Below, piece by piece: positions 1 to 8,192 of a stretch of DNA of 64,000 nt. The stretch lies in NCBI RefSeq assembly GCF_018138715.1, contig NZ_JAGSHX010000006.1, positions 7,688,001 through 7,752,000 of the forward strand. Reading direction: 5' to 3'. Made by a program: the position numbers and the translations under genes. Numbering within the stretch: position 1 is the stretch's first letter; the number at the start of each line of letters is the position of its first letter. The notes below the pieces were generated by a model. That model saw only the letters and a list, made by a program, of their open reading frames with translations, was not told the origin of the DNA and made no database searches. Source of the DNA: Streptomyces asiaticus. Lineage in GTDB: Bacteria > Actinomycetota > Actinomycetes > Streptomycetales > Streptomycetaceae.

Positions 1-115
1 CGGGCAGACCGCACCGCTCGGCCAGCCGCACCACCGGCTCCAGCCCGCCGTACGCGATCAGGTTTGGATCATCGAACGCGGATGAGACCGCCGCCGCGGC
101 ATGGGGAGATTGCAT
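1..115 (-). CDS. IS1380-family transposase, N-terminus, runs off window
   Basis: Only the first 38 codons are present, read leftward from ATG at 115. The peptide begins MQSPHAAAAV and continues SSAFDDPNLIAYGGLEPVV, which is the characteristic opening of actinobacterial IS1380 transposases (a conserved AFDDPNL stretch followed by GL-P-VRLAER). The rest, including the DDE catalytic core, lies outside the window, so I cannot say whether the element is intact. The non-coding tip of the element should extend rightward to about position 190-240. Confidence 0.75.
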   Translation of the reverse strand, partial: MQSPHAAAAVSSAFDDPNLIAYGGLEPVVRLAERCGLP

Positions 116-119
116 CTCG

Positions 120-189
120 GAAGTGCCTTGCCGATCGTGCCTGATGTGGTCCTGGAGAAACCCCATCATCGCAGGTTGCAAGGCACTTC
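120..189. repeat. 12-bp perfect inverted repeat at IS1380 edge
   Basis: GAAGTGCCTTGC at 120-131 is exactly reverse-complementary to 178-189, with a 46-base spacer. It lies immediately upstream of the IS1380 transposase start, so it is most simply a subterminal repeat or a structured leader of that element. The exact IS end cannot be fixed without the other terminus. Confidence 0.55.
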
Positions 190-324
190 TTCGTTTCTGG
201 AAGAGCCATCCACCGGCATCAGGCCGGTGGAAAGGAGGCCATCACCACGATCCACTTAGTATTGCAACCTACCCGGCCCGAGACTGAGCGGGTCCCGTGA
301 AGCCCAGCACCCGGAGGCCCTGCC

Positions 325-1827
325 GTGTCCACCCCCGTCCCACATCTGCGGCGCAGCCTGCGCCGCTTCGACATCATGGCGATGGGCGTCGCCGCCGTGC
401 TCTCCTTCGATACCCTCGGACAGATCGCGTCCGGTGGCGGCGAGGCCGCTACCTGGATCGCCATCATCGCGTTGGGCTTCCTCGTCCCGTACGCCTTGAT
501 CTTCGCCGAGACTGGCGCGGCCTTCCCCCAAGAAGGTGGGCCGTACGTCTGGGTGAAGCTCGCCCTCGGCAGGTCGGCGGCGGCTGTGACCACCCTCTTC
601 TACTGGGTCACCAACCCCATTTGGCTCGGCGGCTCCCTCGCTTTCATCGCCGCCGAGACCTGGGACGGCTTCGTCTTCCGCCTCGGCACCGGTACCTTCG
701 CCGACTACGCCTTCAAGCTGCTGTTCATTTGGGCGGCCATCCTCACCGCCGTCATCTCGCTGCACCGCGGAAAGTGGATCACCACCGCGGGCGCAGCGAT
801 GAAGGTCCTCGCCATCATCCTGTTCACCGGCACCGCCCTCGCCTACGGCACCGAGAACGGCTTCCACGGCCTCGACAGGACCTCCTTCAGCCCGACCAGC
901 GCCGGTTTCCTCGCCCTGGTACCGGTGCTGCTCTTCGCCTACGTCGGCTTCGAGGCGCCCAACGCCGCCGGCGACGAGATGCACGACCCGCAGCGTGACG
1001 TCCCGATCTCCATCGGAGTCTCGTGCCTGATCGCCGCCTGCTGTTACCTGCTTCCGGTCCTCGCGATCCTGTCCGCCGCCCCGCCTGGACAGGCCACAGG
1101 CATCGGGGGATTCATGGACGCAGCGCGCCTCGTCTACACAGGCGTGTACGGCGGTTGGACTGAGCCGCTGCTCACGGCCACCGCCGTATTGTTCGTCTTC
1201 GCGCTGCTCACCCAGGGCAGCGCCTGGATGATCGTCAGCGACCGCATGCAGGCCATGGCCGCCGCCGACGGCGGTTTCTTCAGCCGCGGCCTTGGAGCCT
1301 TCCACTCACGGCTCAGCACCCCGGTCCGTATGAACCTCCTGTCCGGGATCACCGCGACGGCCTTCATGATCGCCGCTATGACCCTTGTCCACGGCAGCGC
1401 TGCCGCCGTCTTCAACGTGGTCCTCGCGGTCGCCATCACCACTCTGCTGCTCTCCTACCTCACCATCGTGCCGGCTCTGCTCATCCTGCGCGTACGCCAC
1501 CCTCAAGTCACCCGCCCCTACCGAGTGCCATTCGGCACGACCGGTTTCAAGGTGTATGCCGCGCTCACCTACGGCTGGATCGTGCTCGGCTCCTGGGTGG
1601 CCCTGTTCCCGGGCACGTTGGAGTCCCTGTTCGGCGTCAGCTACGACTTCCACGACACCTGGGGCGTCTCGCGTACCACCTTTGAGGTGTTCACCCTCGG
1701 CACGGTTGTCCTGCTGCTAGTCATCGGCATCGCCGGATACGCCACCAGCCGGGGCCCGTCGGCCCTCACCTCCGACCGTTCGGCCAGTCGCCCGGTCAGC
1801 ATATCCGGCGGTTCGCGAGAACATTGA
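325..1827 (+). CDS. APC-superfamily amino acid permease
   Basis: The gene encodes a 500-residue integral membrane protein with about 12 hydrophobic segments. The opening part FDIMAMGVAAVLSFDTLGQIA and the PQEGGPYVW motif are typical of amino acid/polyamine/organocation permeases, as is the late RVRHPQVTRPYRVPFG loop. The substrate cannot be read from the sequence; an amino acid or amine imported with protons or cations is the family expectation. The start is GTG at 325 with a GGAGG at 312-316, about 8 bases upstream. It stands alone: the IS1380 edge lies on the left and a fragment of an acyl-CoA-synthetase-like gene on the right. Length and motifs look complete. Confidence 0.85.
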   Translation: MSTPVPHLRRSLRRFDIMAMGVAAVLSFDTLGQIASGGGEAATWIAIIALGFLVPYALIFAETGAAFPQEGGPYVWVKLALGRSAAAVTTLFYWVTNPIWLGGSLAFIAAETWDGFVFRLGTGTFADYAFKLLFIWAAILTAVISLHRGKWITTAGAAMKVLAIILFTGTALAYGTENGFHGLDRTSFSPTSAGFLALVPVLLFAYVGFEAPNAAGDEMHDPQRDVPISIGVSCLIAACCYLLPVLAILSAAPPGQATGIGGFMDAARLVYTGVYGGWTEPLLTATAVLFVFALLTQGSAWMIVSDRMQAMAAADGGFFSRGLGAFHSRLSTPVRMNLLSGITATAFMIAAMTLVHGSAAAVFNVVLAVAITTLLLSYLTIVPALLILRVRHPQVTRPYRVPFGTTGFKVYAALTYGWIVLGSWVALFPGTLESLFGVSYDFHDTWGVSRTTFEVFTLGTVVLLLVIGIAGYATSRGPSALTSDRSASRPVSISGGSREH

Positions 1828-1836
1828 CAGCTCCTG

Positions 1837-1859
1837 CCAGCCCCTGCGGGGGCGGCTGG
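1837..1859 (+). terminator. Candidate terminator after the permease
   Basis: CCAGCCCC and GGGGCGGCTGG form a short GC stem with one bulge around a TGCG loop, ten bases after the permease stop. There is no U-tract, as is common in Streptomyces terminators. Confidence 0.4.
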
Positions 1860-1927
1860 TCACCGGCATGGGCGATGTGCAGACCGTCGGGCTCGGTGGA
1901 GCAACTGCCACTGGGGGCGAAGACTTG

Positions 1928-2032
1928 ATGGCAGAGCTGGTGAACGTGAGTGCGGACGAACCGGGGGTGCCGCTGACGGAGTCGGACCCGATGCTGCTGC
2001 TCCGCACCTCAGGCACTACGGGCAGGCTCAAG
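1928..2032 (+). pseudogene. Fragment of an AMP-forming acyl-CoA synthetase/ligase
   Basis: About 35 codons read LMAELV...DPMLLLRTSGTTGRLK. TSGTTG-x-x-K is the phosphate-binding signature of the ANL superfamily of adenylating enzymes, and the preceding DPMLLL is the usual context. Nothing before or after it resembles the rest of such an enzyme (normally more than 500 residues). The right side runs straight into the IS5 remnant, so this looks like a relic cut by that insertion or by a deletion at its edge. An open frame 1868-2059 covers it but has no convincing start. Confidence 0.5.
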
Positions 2033-2060
2033 AGGACGTTCCGGTTGAAGGCGGGATAGT

Positions 2061-2567
2061 TCATGGGTTATGCCAAGTTATGGACGTTTCGCCGGTTGCT
2101 CGTTTCGCGAGGTTGGAGATCACCGCAAGGCGGATCATGCTCTCGGAGTGCGCCGGTTTGGTCTCGTAGTCGCGGGCGAGGCGACGGTGCGTCATGATCC
2201 ATTCGAAACTTCGCTCGACGACCCAGCGCCGCGGGATCACGGAGAAGCCTTTGACCTGCTCGTTTCGCGGGACGACGTCGACGTCGATGCCGAGCAAGGC
2301 GCCGTGCTCGATCGCCTTCTTCTTGTAGCCGGTGTCGACCCGTGCCTTGCTGATGGTGGGGTGGTCGGCGGCGACGCGGCTGAGGAGCTGGATACCGGCC
2401 TCGTTGTCCGAGACGCTGGCGGCAGTCACCATGACCAGCAGTAACAGGCCGAGGGTGTCGACGACGACGATGCTGCGTTTGCGGCCGACGGTCTTCTTGC
2501 CGGCGTCGGTGCCCTGGGTGTCGGTGGGCGCGCTGGTAGCGGTCTTGACGCTCGCCTCGCCAGGTTC
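2061..2567 (-). pseudogene. IS5-family transposase, C-terminal remnant
   Basis: Read leftward from about 2567, the frame gives ASVKTATSAPTDTQGTDAGKK, then VGRKRSIVVDTLGLLLLVMV and the C-terminal RWVVERSFEWIMTHRRLARDYE block. These are the second and third catalytic regions of IS5-group DDE transposases (the E lies in VVERSF). The N-terminal third, with the DNA-binding region and the first catalytic Asp, is missing. The frame continues without interruption from the upstream regulator's stop codon at 2568-2570, so the element was truncated exactly at that junction. Confidence 0.8.
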
Positions 2568-3140
2568 TCAAGACTCCGGAGGGTAACTCATCACAAGGAT
2601 CGCGCGCCCGCTGTCCCGGCCGGCCGCGTATACGTGTGTGACACTGCCGGTGAAGTAGGCCGTGTCACCCGCGTGGAGAGTGACGAGATGGCCTTCGGGC
2701 CCGCACAGCACCTCGCCGGCGACGCAGTGGACGACTTCCCGTGTTCCCGCCCCGTGGGGCTCGCCCTCGAAGTGCGTACCGTCGGGCAGGTCGAGTTCGA
2801 ACACTTCGGTTCGGTGATGCGAGGTGTCCGTGTGGAGCAGACGGCCCCGCATACCTTTGGCCGACTTCACCACCGGCCCTTCGGAGGCTCGCAGCACCCG
2901 GACGGGTGCTGGCTCTGGGCCCTCGATGAGTTGGCCGACACTCAGTCCCAGTGCGTGGCCCAGGCGCCACATCGTCTCGAGCGACGGATTGCCTTCGCCC
3001 GCCTCGATCCTAGCCAAGCTCGTCTTGGACAGCCCCGTCGCCCGGGCGAGGTCTCCGAGGGAGAGGCTGTGAGCCTCACGGTGGCGGCGGACCGTGTGGG
3101 CGAGGTTCTGTGCATGGGCGGTTATGGACTGAAGCTCCAT
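2568..3140 (-). CDS. XRE-family regulator with C-terminal cupin domain
   Basis: The 190-residue product has an N-terminal helix-turn-helix (about 20-65; LSLGDLARATGLSKTSLARIE) and a C-terminal small cupin (about 110-185; HCVAGEVLCGPEGHLVTLHAGDT). This two-domain plan is typical of repressors or activators whose cupin binds a small ligand and that control amino acid or polyamine metabolism next door. I chose ATG 3140, which has an AAGGGA five bases upstream, over the longer frame from 3224. It is divergent from the M20 peptidase/oxoamine synthase pair, so it probably regulates them. Its stop codon is the junction with the IS5 remnant, so the last residues may not be native. Confidence 0.8.
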   Translation of the reverse strand: MELQSITAHAQNLAHTVRRHREAHSLSLGDLARATGLSKTSLARIEAGEGNPSLETMWRLGHALGLSVGQLIEGPEPAPVRVLRASEGPVVKSAKGMRGRLLHTDTSHHRTEVFELDLPDGTHFEGEPHGAGTREVVHCVAGEVLCGPEGHLVTLHAGDTAYFTGSVTHVYAAGRDSGRAILVMSYPPES

Positions 3141-3222
3141 CGTTCCCTTCATTGAACGATTCGGACCATATATGTTACACCTGTTGTGGGGCATCCGCTG
3201 TGACAACCGAGGAGTGACCCAC

Positions 3223-4058
3223 ATGACGAATCATGCCGCACGTATCCAGGGGTGGCTGGAACCGCGGGCTGAGGAGGTGGCTGAGCTCCTGGCGCGGCTC
3301 GTGGCGACGGCCACTTCGAGGTGGTGCCGGATCAGGACCGCAAGCAGTTCATCGCAGAACGCCGCGACGGAAGGATCATCGGCCGCGGCACTGCGGATAT
3401 GAAGGGCGGCATCGTCAGCATGCTCTACGGAGCCGCTGCCGCCAAGGAACTCGGACTGCTCGGCGACGGCCGCGTCGTGCTTCACCTGGTGTGCGACGAG
3501 GAGACCGGCAGCGTCGCGGGATCCGGCCACCTGCGTCAGGCGGGGCTGATCGACGAGCGAGCCGTCGCCATGGTGACGGGGGGGCCGAGCGGGGGCGGGA
3601 TATGGCACGCGGCCCGAGGGGCCGTCTCCCTGCGCGTCGACCTCAAGGGATGTGAAGCACACGTCGGCCAGGCCAACAAAGGCATCAACGCCTTCCAGCA
3701 CATGCTGCACGTGGCCCGCCCGGTCGAGGCGTACGCCGAGGAGATGGCAGCCCGGCACACCCGCTTCCCGATGAACGGTGACGACGCGCTCGGCACCATG
3801 CTGGTAGTGGGCGGCCTGTCCGGTGGCGGGTCGAACTTCAACGTGATCCCAGCGTCCGTCTACTTCACCGTCGACGGCCGTTACAACCCTGAAGAGGACC
3901 TCGACATTCGCTGGTACGCCCAGCTCGGCATCCCCGCGTTCGGATACGGCGCAGGGCGCCTTGACGTCTCACACGGCCCGAACGAGTACGTCGACGAGAG
4001 TGCGATACGTCGCGCCGCCGCCGTCTACGCCCTTTACGCACAGGAGATGCTTGCGTGA
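3223..4058 (+). pseudogene. M20-family metallopeptidase, internally deleted
   Basis: The first 28 codons from ATG 3223 (MTNHAARIQGWL...) are the usual start of an ArgE/DapE-type M20 peptidase. The frame then breaks near 3305 and resumes in another frame at VPDQDRKQFIAERRDG. The lost segment should hold the first metal-binding His-x-Asp. The middle is recognisable: GRGTADMKGG and the CDEETGS metal/catalytic acids. A second junction near YNPEEDLD-IRWYAQLG drops part of the catalytic domain before the conserved HGPNEYVD end. With two deletions and one frame change, I infer that no active enzyme is made. Its TGA overlaps the GTG of the next gene, so the two were originally an operon. Confidence 0.75.
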
Positions 4059-5254
4059 TACCTCCTGCTCTCACCGCAGTCGTCATGGCGCGCGCTGCCG
4101 AAGCCGGCAGTCCCCCGCTCGTGCTGGAGGCGGGGCCCGGCCAGATCGTCCGCATCGGCGGACGGGACCTGGTGAACATGGCATCGTGTGACTATCTGGG
4201 GTTCGCCCGGCACCCACGCGTGGTGGCCGCTGCACGCCGCACCCTGGAGGACTGGGGACTCGGCAATGCTGCGGGCCGCGTTCTGAGCGGCAACACCGTC
4301 CTGCACCGGACGCTGGAACGCCGCATAGCCTCGTGGGTCGGCTGTGAGGACGCCGTCCTGCATGGGTCCTGCTGGAACGCCAATGCTGCGGTCTTCGGCG
4401 CGCTGGCGGTGCTGGCGACCCAGGCAGGCAGTACCCTCACGGTCTTCTCCGATCGCCTCAACCACGCCAGCATCATCGATGCCATCCGTGCCCAGCACCG
4501 CAGGGTCTCGCATCTGGGGCTGTACAGCCACCACGACACAGCGGATCTGCGCCGCCAGATGCAGGAGCATGCGCACTGCGACGTCAAGGTGATCGTCACT
4601 GACGGCGTGTTCAGTATGGAGGGCGACCAGGCGCCGCTGACCGCATTGCGCGACCTCGCGAACGAATTCGACGCGCTGCTCGTCGTGGACGACTCCCACG
4701 GCATCGGCGTCCTGGGCAGGCAGGGGCGAGGCACCGCAGAAGAGCAGGACTGCCTGGGCGATGTCGACCTCATCAGCGGGACACTGGGCAAGGCGCTCGG
4801 CGGTGCGACGGGCGGCTTCGTTGCGGCGTCGACCGACTTCACCAATACACTGCGCAGCCTGTCGCGCCCCTACACCTTCTCTAACAATCCGCCCCCTGCC
4901 GTCATCGCCGGTGCGCTGGCCGCTTTGGACATACTGCAGGAGGACACAACTGCCCTGCATACCCTGCGCGTTCGCACCCGACAGCTACGCGAAGGAGTCG
5001 CGCGGCTCGGGCTTTCCACCTATGCCGGGGAGCATCCCGTCGTGCCTGTGATCACCGGAGACGAAAAGCGCACTCAAAGCCTCGCGCAAAAGCTCCGCGA
5101 CGAAGGCGTCTTCACGACACCCATAACCTTCCCCGTGGTACCCGCTGGTGAAGCGAGGCTGCGACTGCAGGTCACAGCCACTCACTCCCAGACCGCCATC
5201 GACCAAGTGATCACTGCTCTGGAGCGCCACCCGGTTCCGCAGACTCTCGCGTGA
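4055..5254 (+). CDS. Alpha-oxoamine synthase family aminotransferase (KBL/BioF-like)
   Basis: This 399-residue fold-type I PLP enzyme is of the family that condenses an acyl-CoA with an amino acid (2-amino-3-ketobutyrate CoA ligase, 8-amino-7-oxononanoate synthase, serine palmitoyltransferase). Visible marks are MASCDYLGFARHP near the start, the SGNTVLHRTLE loop, NHASIIDAI, VVDDSHGIGVLG (cofactor Asp), and SGTLGKALGG with the Schiff-base Lys at about 246. The start is GTG 4055, overlapping the preceding peptidase stop. The pairing with an M20 peptidase and a cupin regulator suggests a dedicated small-molecule pathway, but the acyl donor and amino acid cannot be read from sequence. Confidence 0.8.
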   Translation: MIPPALTAVVMARAAEAGSPPLVLEAGPGQIVRIGGRDLVNMASCDYLGFARHPRVVAAARRTLEDWGLGNAAGRVLSGNTVLHRTLERRIASWVGCEDAVLHGSCWNANAAVFGALAVLATQAGSTLTVFSDRLNHASIIDAIRAQHRRVSHLGLYSHHDTADLRRQMQEHAHCDVKVIVTDGVFSMEGDQAPLTALRDLANEFDALLVVDDSHGIGVLGRQGRGTAEEQDCLGDVDLISGTLGKALGGATGGFVAASTDFTNTLRSLSRPYTFSNNPPPAVIAGALAALDILQEDTTALHTLRVRTRQLREGVARLGLSTYAGEHPVVPVITGDEKRTQSLAQKLRDEGVFTTPITFPVVPAGEARLRLQVTATHSQTAIDQVITALERHPVPQTLA

Positions 5255-5496
5255 TTCGGTGGGTCCGCGGTGACGCCTTCACCATGCAGGCGATGCTGTC
5301 ACAGACTGCGGAGCCATCGGTCCCCAGCTGCCTGACGGGCTCGGCGTTGCAAGCGGCAGTGGCGCAGCAAAGTGGGCATGGAACGGTTGATGTGCGGTCG
5401 CTTCTTCGACGTGCTGAGGTTCCGCACGGGTTGCTGATCTCCTCGGATAGTTGTCGGGGGTGGTGACGTGTTGTGATCCCTGCGGTAGCCGGTGGT

Positions 5497-6095
5497 ATGC
5501 GGTACGCGCAGGGCGGCGGGCTGACCGCGGAGCGGCGGCGGTTTCGGGAGCGGATCCGGTACGACGTGGGTGAGCGGTCCGCTCGCGGCGAGAAGAACGC
5601 GGTGATCGCGAAGGATCTGCGGGTCAGTGAGCGGTCGGTGGAGCGGTGGCGCCGGTCCTGGCGCGAGGGAGGACGGCAGGCACTGAGTCCTACGGGACCG
5701 GCCAAGCGGCCCAAGGTCGACGACCGTGACTTCGTCATACTCGAACCACTGCTGCGGTGCGGCGCGAGAGCTCAGGGTTGGCCGGATGAGCGGTGGACGC
5801 TCTCGCGGATGCGGCTGCTGATCGCAGACCAGCTGGGCGTGTTGTTGTCGGTCCGCGGGGTGTGGGAGTTGCTGCGGCGGCACGGCTGGTCATGTCAGCG
5901 GCCTGCGCGTCGAGCGGTCGAACGCGACGATGCGGCGGTGGAGGGATGGGTGAAGGAGACCTGGCCGCGGGCAAAGCCACTGCGGCGGCGCTCGGGGCAT
6001 GGCTGGTCTTCGAGGACGAAGCCGCCGTCTCGACGACGTCGCACCGCGCACGCACCTGGGTGCCCAAAGGGGGCACACCGACGGTGCGGTTTAAC
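5497..6095 (+). pseudogene. IS630-family transposase, frame-changed and truncated
   Basis: From ATG 5497 the product reads MRYAQGGGLTAERRRFRERI, the winged-helix DNA-binding half of IS630 transposases, with VIAKDLRVSERSVERWR and GWPDERWTLSRM. Around 5955-5990 the reading frame changes. The catalytic half resumes as ATAAALGAWLVFEDEAAV (the DE of the DDE triad) and stops making sense after TWVPKGGTPTVRFN at about 6093, where an oppositely oriented IS5 fragment begins. Many IS630 elements are split into two frames joined by a frameshift, so the change may be native. The truncation is not. Confidence 0.7.
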
Positions 6096-6097
6096 GG

Positions 6098-6588
6098 GGC
6101 CTGGGCAGCGGTGCGGTCGCCGACATCCGCGGCGGTGACCATGACGCCCAGCAGCAGGCCGAGGGTGTCGACCACGACGTGCCGCTTGCGCCCGTTGATG
6201 TTCTTGCCGCCGTCGAAGCCGCGGCTGTCGGTGCCGACGACGGCGTCCGCCTTGACGGACTGCGAGTCGATCACGCCCGCCGTCGGCTCTGCGTCCCGGC
6301 CCAGCCTCATCCGGACCTGCGCGCGCAGCCGGTCATGGAACTCCTCGACCAGGGCGTGGTCGCGCCAGCGGCGGAAGAAGGCATATACCCGTTCCCACGG
6401 CGGGAAGTCGGCCGGCATCGCCCGCCACTTGATCCCGTTGTCCACGAGATACCGGACTGCGTCCAGCAGCGCGCGGTGGCAATACCCTTCCCGCCGGCCG
6501 CCCCGCCCGCGCATCCAGCCCGGCACCGGCAGCAGCGGCCGGACCTCGGCCCACTCCCAGTTCGACTGCCACCCCTCAAGATCGAAAA
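6098..6588 (-). pseudogene. IS5-family transposase fragment
   Basis: Read leftward, the frame gives GWQSNWEWAEVRPLLPVPGW, AVRYLVDNGIKWRAMPADFPP and WERVYAFFRRWRDHAL, then TAGVIDSQSVKADAVVG and GGKNINGRKRHVVVDTLGLL. These are the DNA-binding domain and the first catalytic Asp region (VIDSQS) of an IS5 (IS1031/ISL2-like) transposase. It ends near 6098 after VTAADVGDRTAAQA. Both ends are missing: the left abuts the IS630 fragment and the right abuts the MFS gene it interrupted. It belongs to a different IS5 subgroup from the remnant at 2061-2567. Confidence 0.75.
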
Positions 6589-7107
6589 GAGGGGGAAGAT
6601 GGTTGTCCAGTCCCAGTGTTCGGCGATGGCGCGTCCGGTCGGCACTGCGAGGACCAGGGATGCCGTGATGCCCATCACGACGGTCGAGACCGCGCGTGCA
6701 CGGCGCTCGGCAGGCGCGAGGCGCACCGCGAGGCCCAGTGCTGTGACGACGATGAGACCGGTACTCGCTGCCATGACGACCCGGAGCGCCATGATCGTCA
6801 GTAGGGTGGGGCTCTGCCAGGACGCGATGTTCGTGGCCGCGAAGACGAGCAGAGCTGCCGATATGAGGAGGCGCCGTTCGACTCGCGCCGTCATCACGAC
6901 AAGAACGGGCGTCAGCAGCCCGTACGCGAGAGCGAAGACGGTGACGAGCTGGCCTGCGGTCGCCTCATTGACTCCGAGCCCTTGGGCGACGAGGTCGAGC
7001 TGTCCCGTCAGGACGTATTCGGCGACTCCGGCCGTGAACGTTGCACAGGAGAGCACAGCGGTGATCAGCGGGGGACGGTGTTCTCCCGGGTTTCCAGGGT
7101 TGCGCAT
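6589..7107 (-). pseudogene. MFS transporter, N-terminal half only
   Basis: Reading leftward from ATG 7107 the protein starts MRNPGNPGEHRPP and has about five to six hydrophobic segments, including AEYVLTGQLDLVAQ and LAYGLLTPVLVVMTAR. It matches the N-terminal half of drug-efflux/sugar-efflux type MFS proteins (SotB/AraJ-like). It stops being MFS-like after HWDWTTIFPLF, where the IS5 fragment begins. The upstream TTG at 7116 is an alternative start. The second six-helix half is absent, so it is inactive unless half-transporters dimerise, which I consider unlikely. Confidence 0.75.
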
Positions 7108-7168
7108 GGTGCTCAATTTCGTTTCGTAGAGGAGTGCTTGGAGCGCGCCCGCCGGGCGCTGGTAGGGA

Positions 7169-7225
7169 CGAGGGGCCCCGTGGCTGTTGGAACCAGATCG
7201 TTCGTTTCAGCCACGAGGCCCCTCG
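7169..7225. terminator. Long hairpin between hydrolase and MFS relic
   Basis: CGAGGGGCCCCGTGGCTG at 7169-7186 pairs with 7208-7225 over 18 bases with one mismatch, around a 21-base loop. Partial pairing extends outward (CCCGCC...GGCGGG). It lies about 50 bases after the stop of the leftward hydrolase gene and so suits a transcription terminator for it. Confidence 0.6.
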
Positions 7226-7272
7226 CCCTGGCGGGCCGCTTCGGATCGCCGACCTCGGCGGCCAGGCGCCGG

Positions 7273-8154
7273 CTACAGGTACGTGGCCAGGAACGGCAGG
7301 ACGACGTCGGCCATCTCGTCGGGTACTTCCTCTGCAAGGTCATGGCCGGCGTCGAAGGTGTGTCCGGTGACGTCGTGGGCCATGAGCCGCATCTGGGACT
7401 CGTTGCGGTCGCCGATGAACGCGGATCCGCCGAGGGCGAGGACCGGGATGTCCAGTTTCTTCTGTGCGGTCTGCCGGTTCTGTTCGGCGTCGACGAGCAT
7501 GGCCCGGTAGATGGAGAGCATCGCGCGGATGCCGCCGGGCATGGAGTAGCAGCGCACGTATTCGTCGACCGCGTCGGGGGTGGCGCTGTCGGGGTGGCTG
7601 CGCTCGTACTTGATCATGTAGGTGATCAGCTCGCGCTCGTGTCCGGCGATCAGCATCTCGGGTATGTCCGGCTGGAAGTAAAAGCCCAGGTGCCACAGGT
7701 GCATGCCGCTGGAGACATTCTCGGGGGTGAGGGCTGTGTGGTCCTCGAAGCCGAATCCGGGGAACAGGGCCTCGGCGAACACGAGAGCGGTGACGTGGTC
7801 GCGGTGGCGGGCGGCGAGCTGGTAGCCGATCACCGCTCCCCAGTCCTCGCCCGCCACGGCGTATGTCTCGTGTCCGAGGTGGGTCATCAGCTCGGCGATG
7901 TCGTCGCTCATCGTCGCGGAGTCGTAGCCGTCCGAGGGGCGGGCGGAGTCGCCGAGACCGCGAAGGTCCGGCACGACGACGGTGTAGTGGGGCGTGAGCT
8001 TCGGGACGAGGTGGCGCCAGTGGTAGCCGGTCTTGGGCACGCCGTGCAGGAGCACTATTGCGGGGCCGGACCCGGCTGTGCGGTAGTGCAGACTCGTTCC
8101 GTTGACGGTGGCGCGGCCCGTGCGGACGGGCGTTCCGTCATGGTCGTACATCAT
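7273..8154 (-). CDS. Alpha/beta hydrolase, epoxide hydrolase-like
   Basis: The 293-residue alpha/beta hydrolase has HGVPKTGYHW, the HGxP oxyanion motif of epoxide hydrolases and haloalkane dehalogenases, near residue 37. The nucleophile elbow GEDWGA has Asp (about 104) instead of Ser, and AGHDLAEE near the C-terminus carries the catalytic His. An Asp nucleophile points to epoxide hydrolase or dehalogenase chemistry rather than esterase chemistry. There is no signal peptide, so it is cytoplasmic. The start is ATG 8154 with an AAGGTGG about seven bases upstream. It is followed by a strong hairpin and preceded by the 8193-9488 gene on the same strand with a 38-base gap, so the two may be co-transcribed under the nearby TetR regulator. 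Confidence 0.8.
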   Translation of the reverse strand: MMYDHDGTPVRTGRATVNGTSLHYRTAGSGPAIVLLHGVPKTGYHWRHLVPKLTPHYTVVVPDLRGLGDSARPSDGYDSATMSDDIAELMTHLGHETYAVAGEDWGAVIGYQLAARHRDHVTALVFAEALFPGFGFEDHTALTPENVSSGMHLWHLGFYFQPDIPEMLIAGHERELITYMIKYERSHPDSATPDAVDEYVRCYSMPGGIRAMLSIYRAMLVDAEQNRQTAQKKLDIPVLALGGSAFIGDRNESQMRLMAHDVTGHTFDAGHDLAEEVPDEMADVVLPFLATYL

Positions 8155-8192
8155 GTTTTCCCACCTTCCTGGTGTCCTTCGCGATGCGGGTG

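Noticed and set aside
1868..2059. 63-codon frame taken as a small gene
   Set aside because: Only the TSGTTG segment is protein-like; better explained as a ligase relic.
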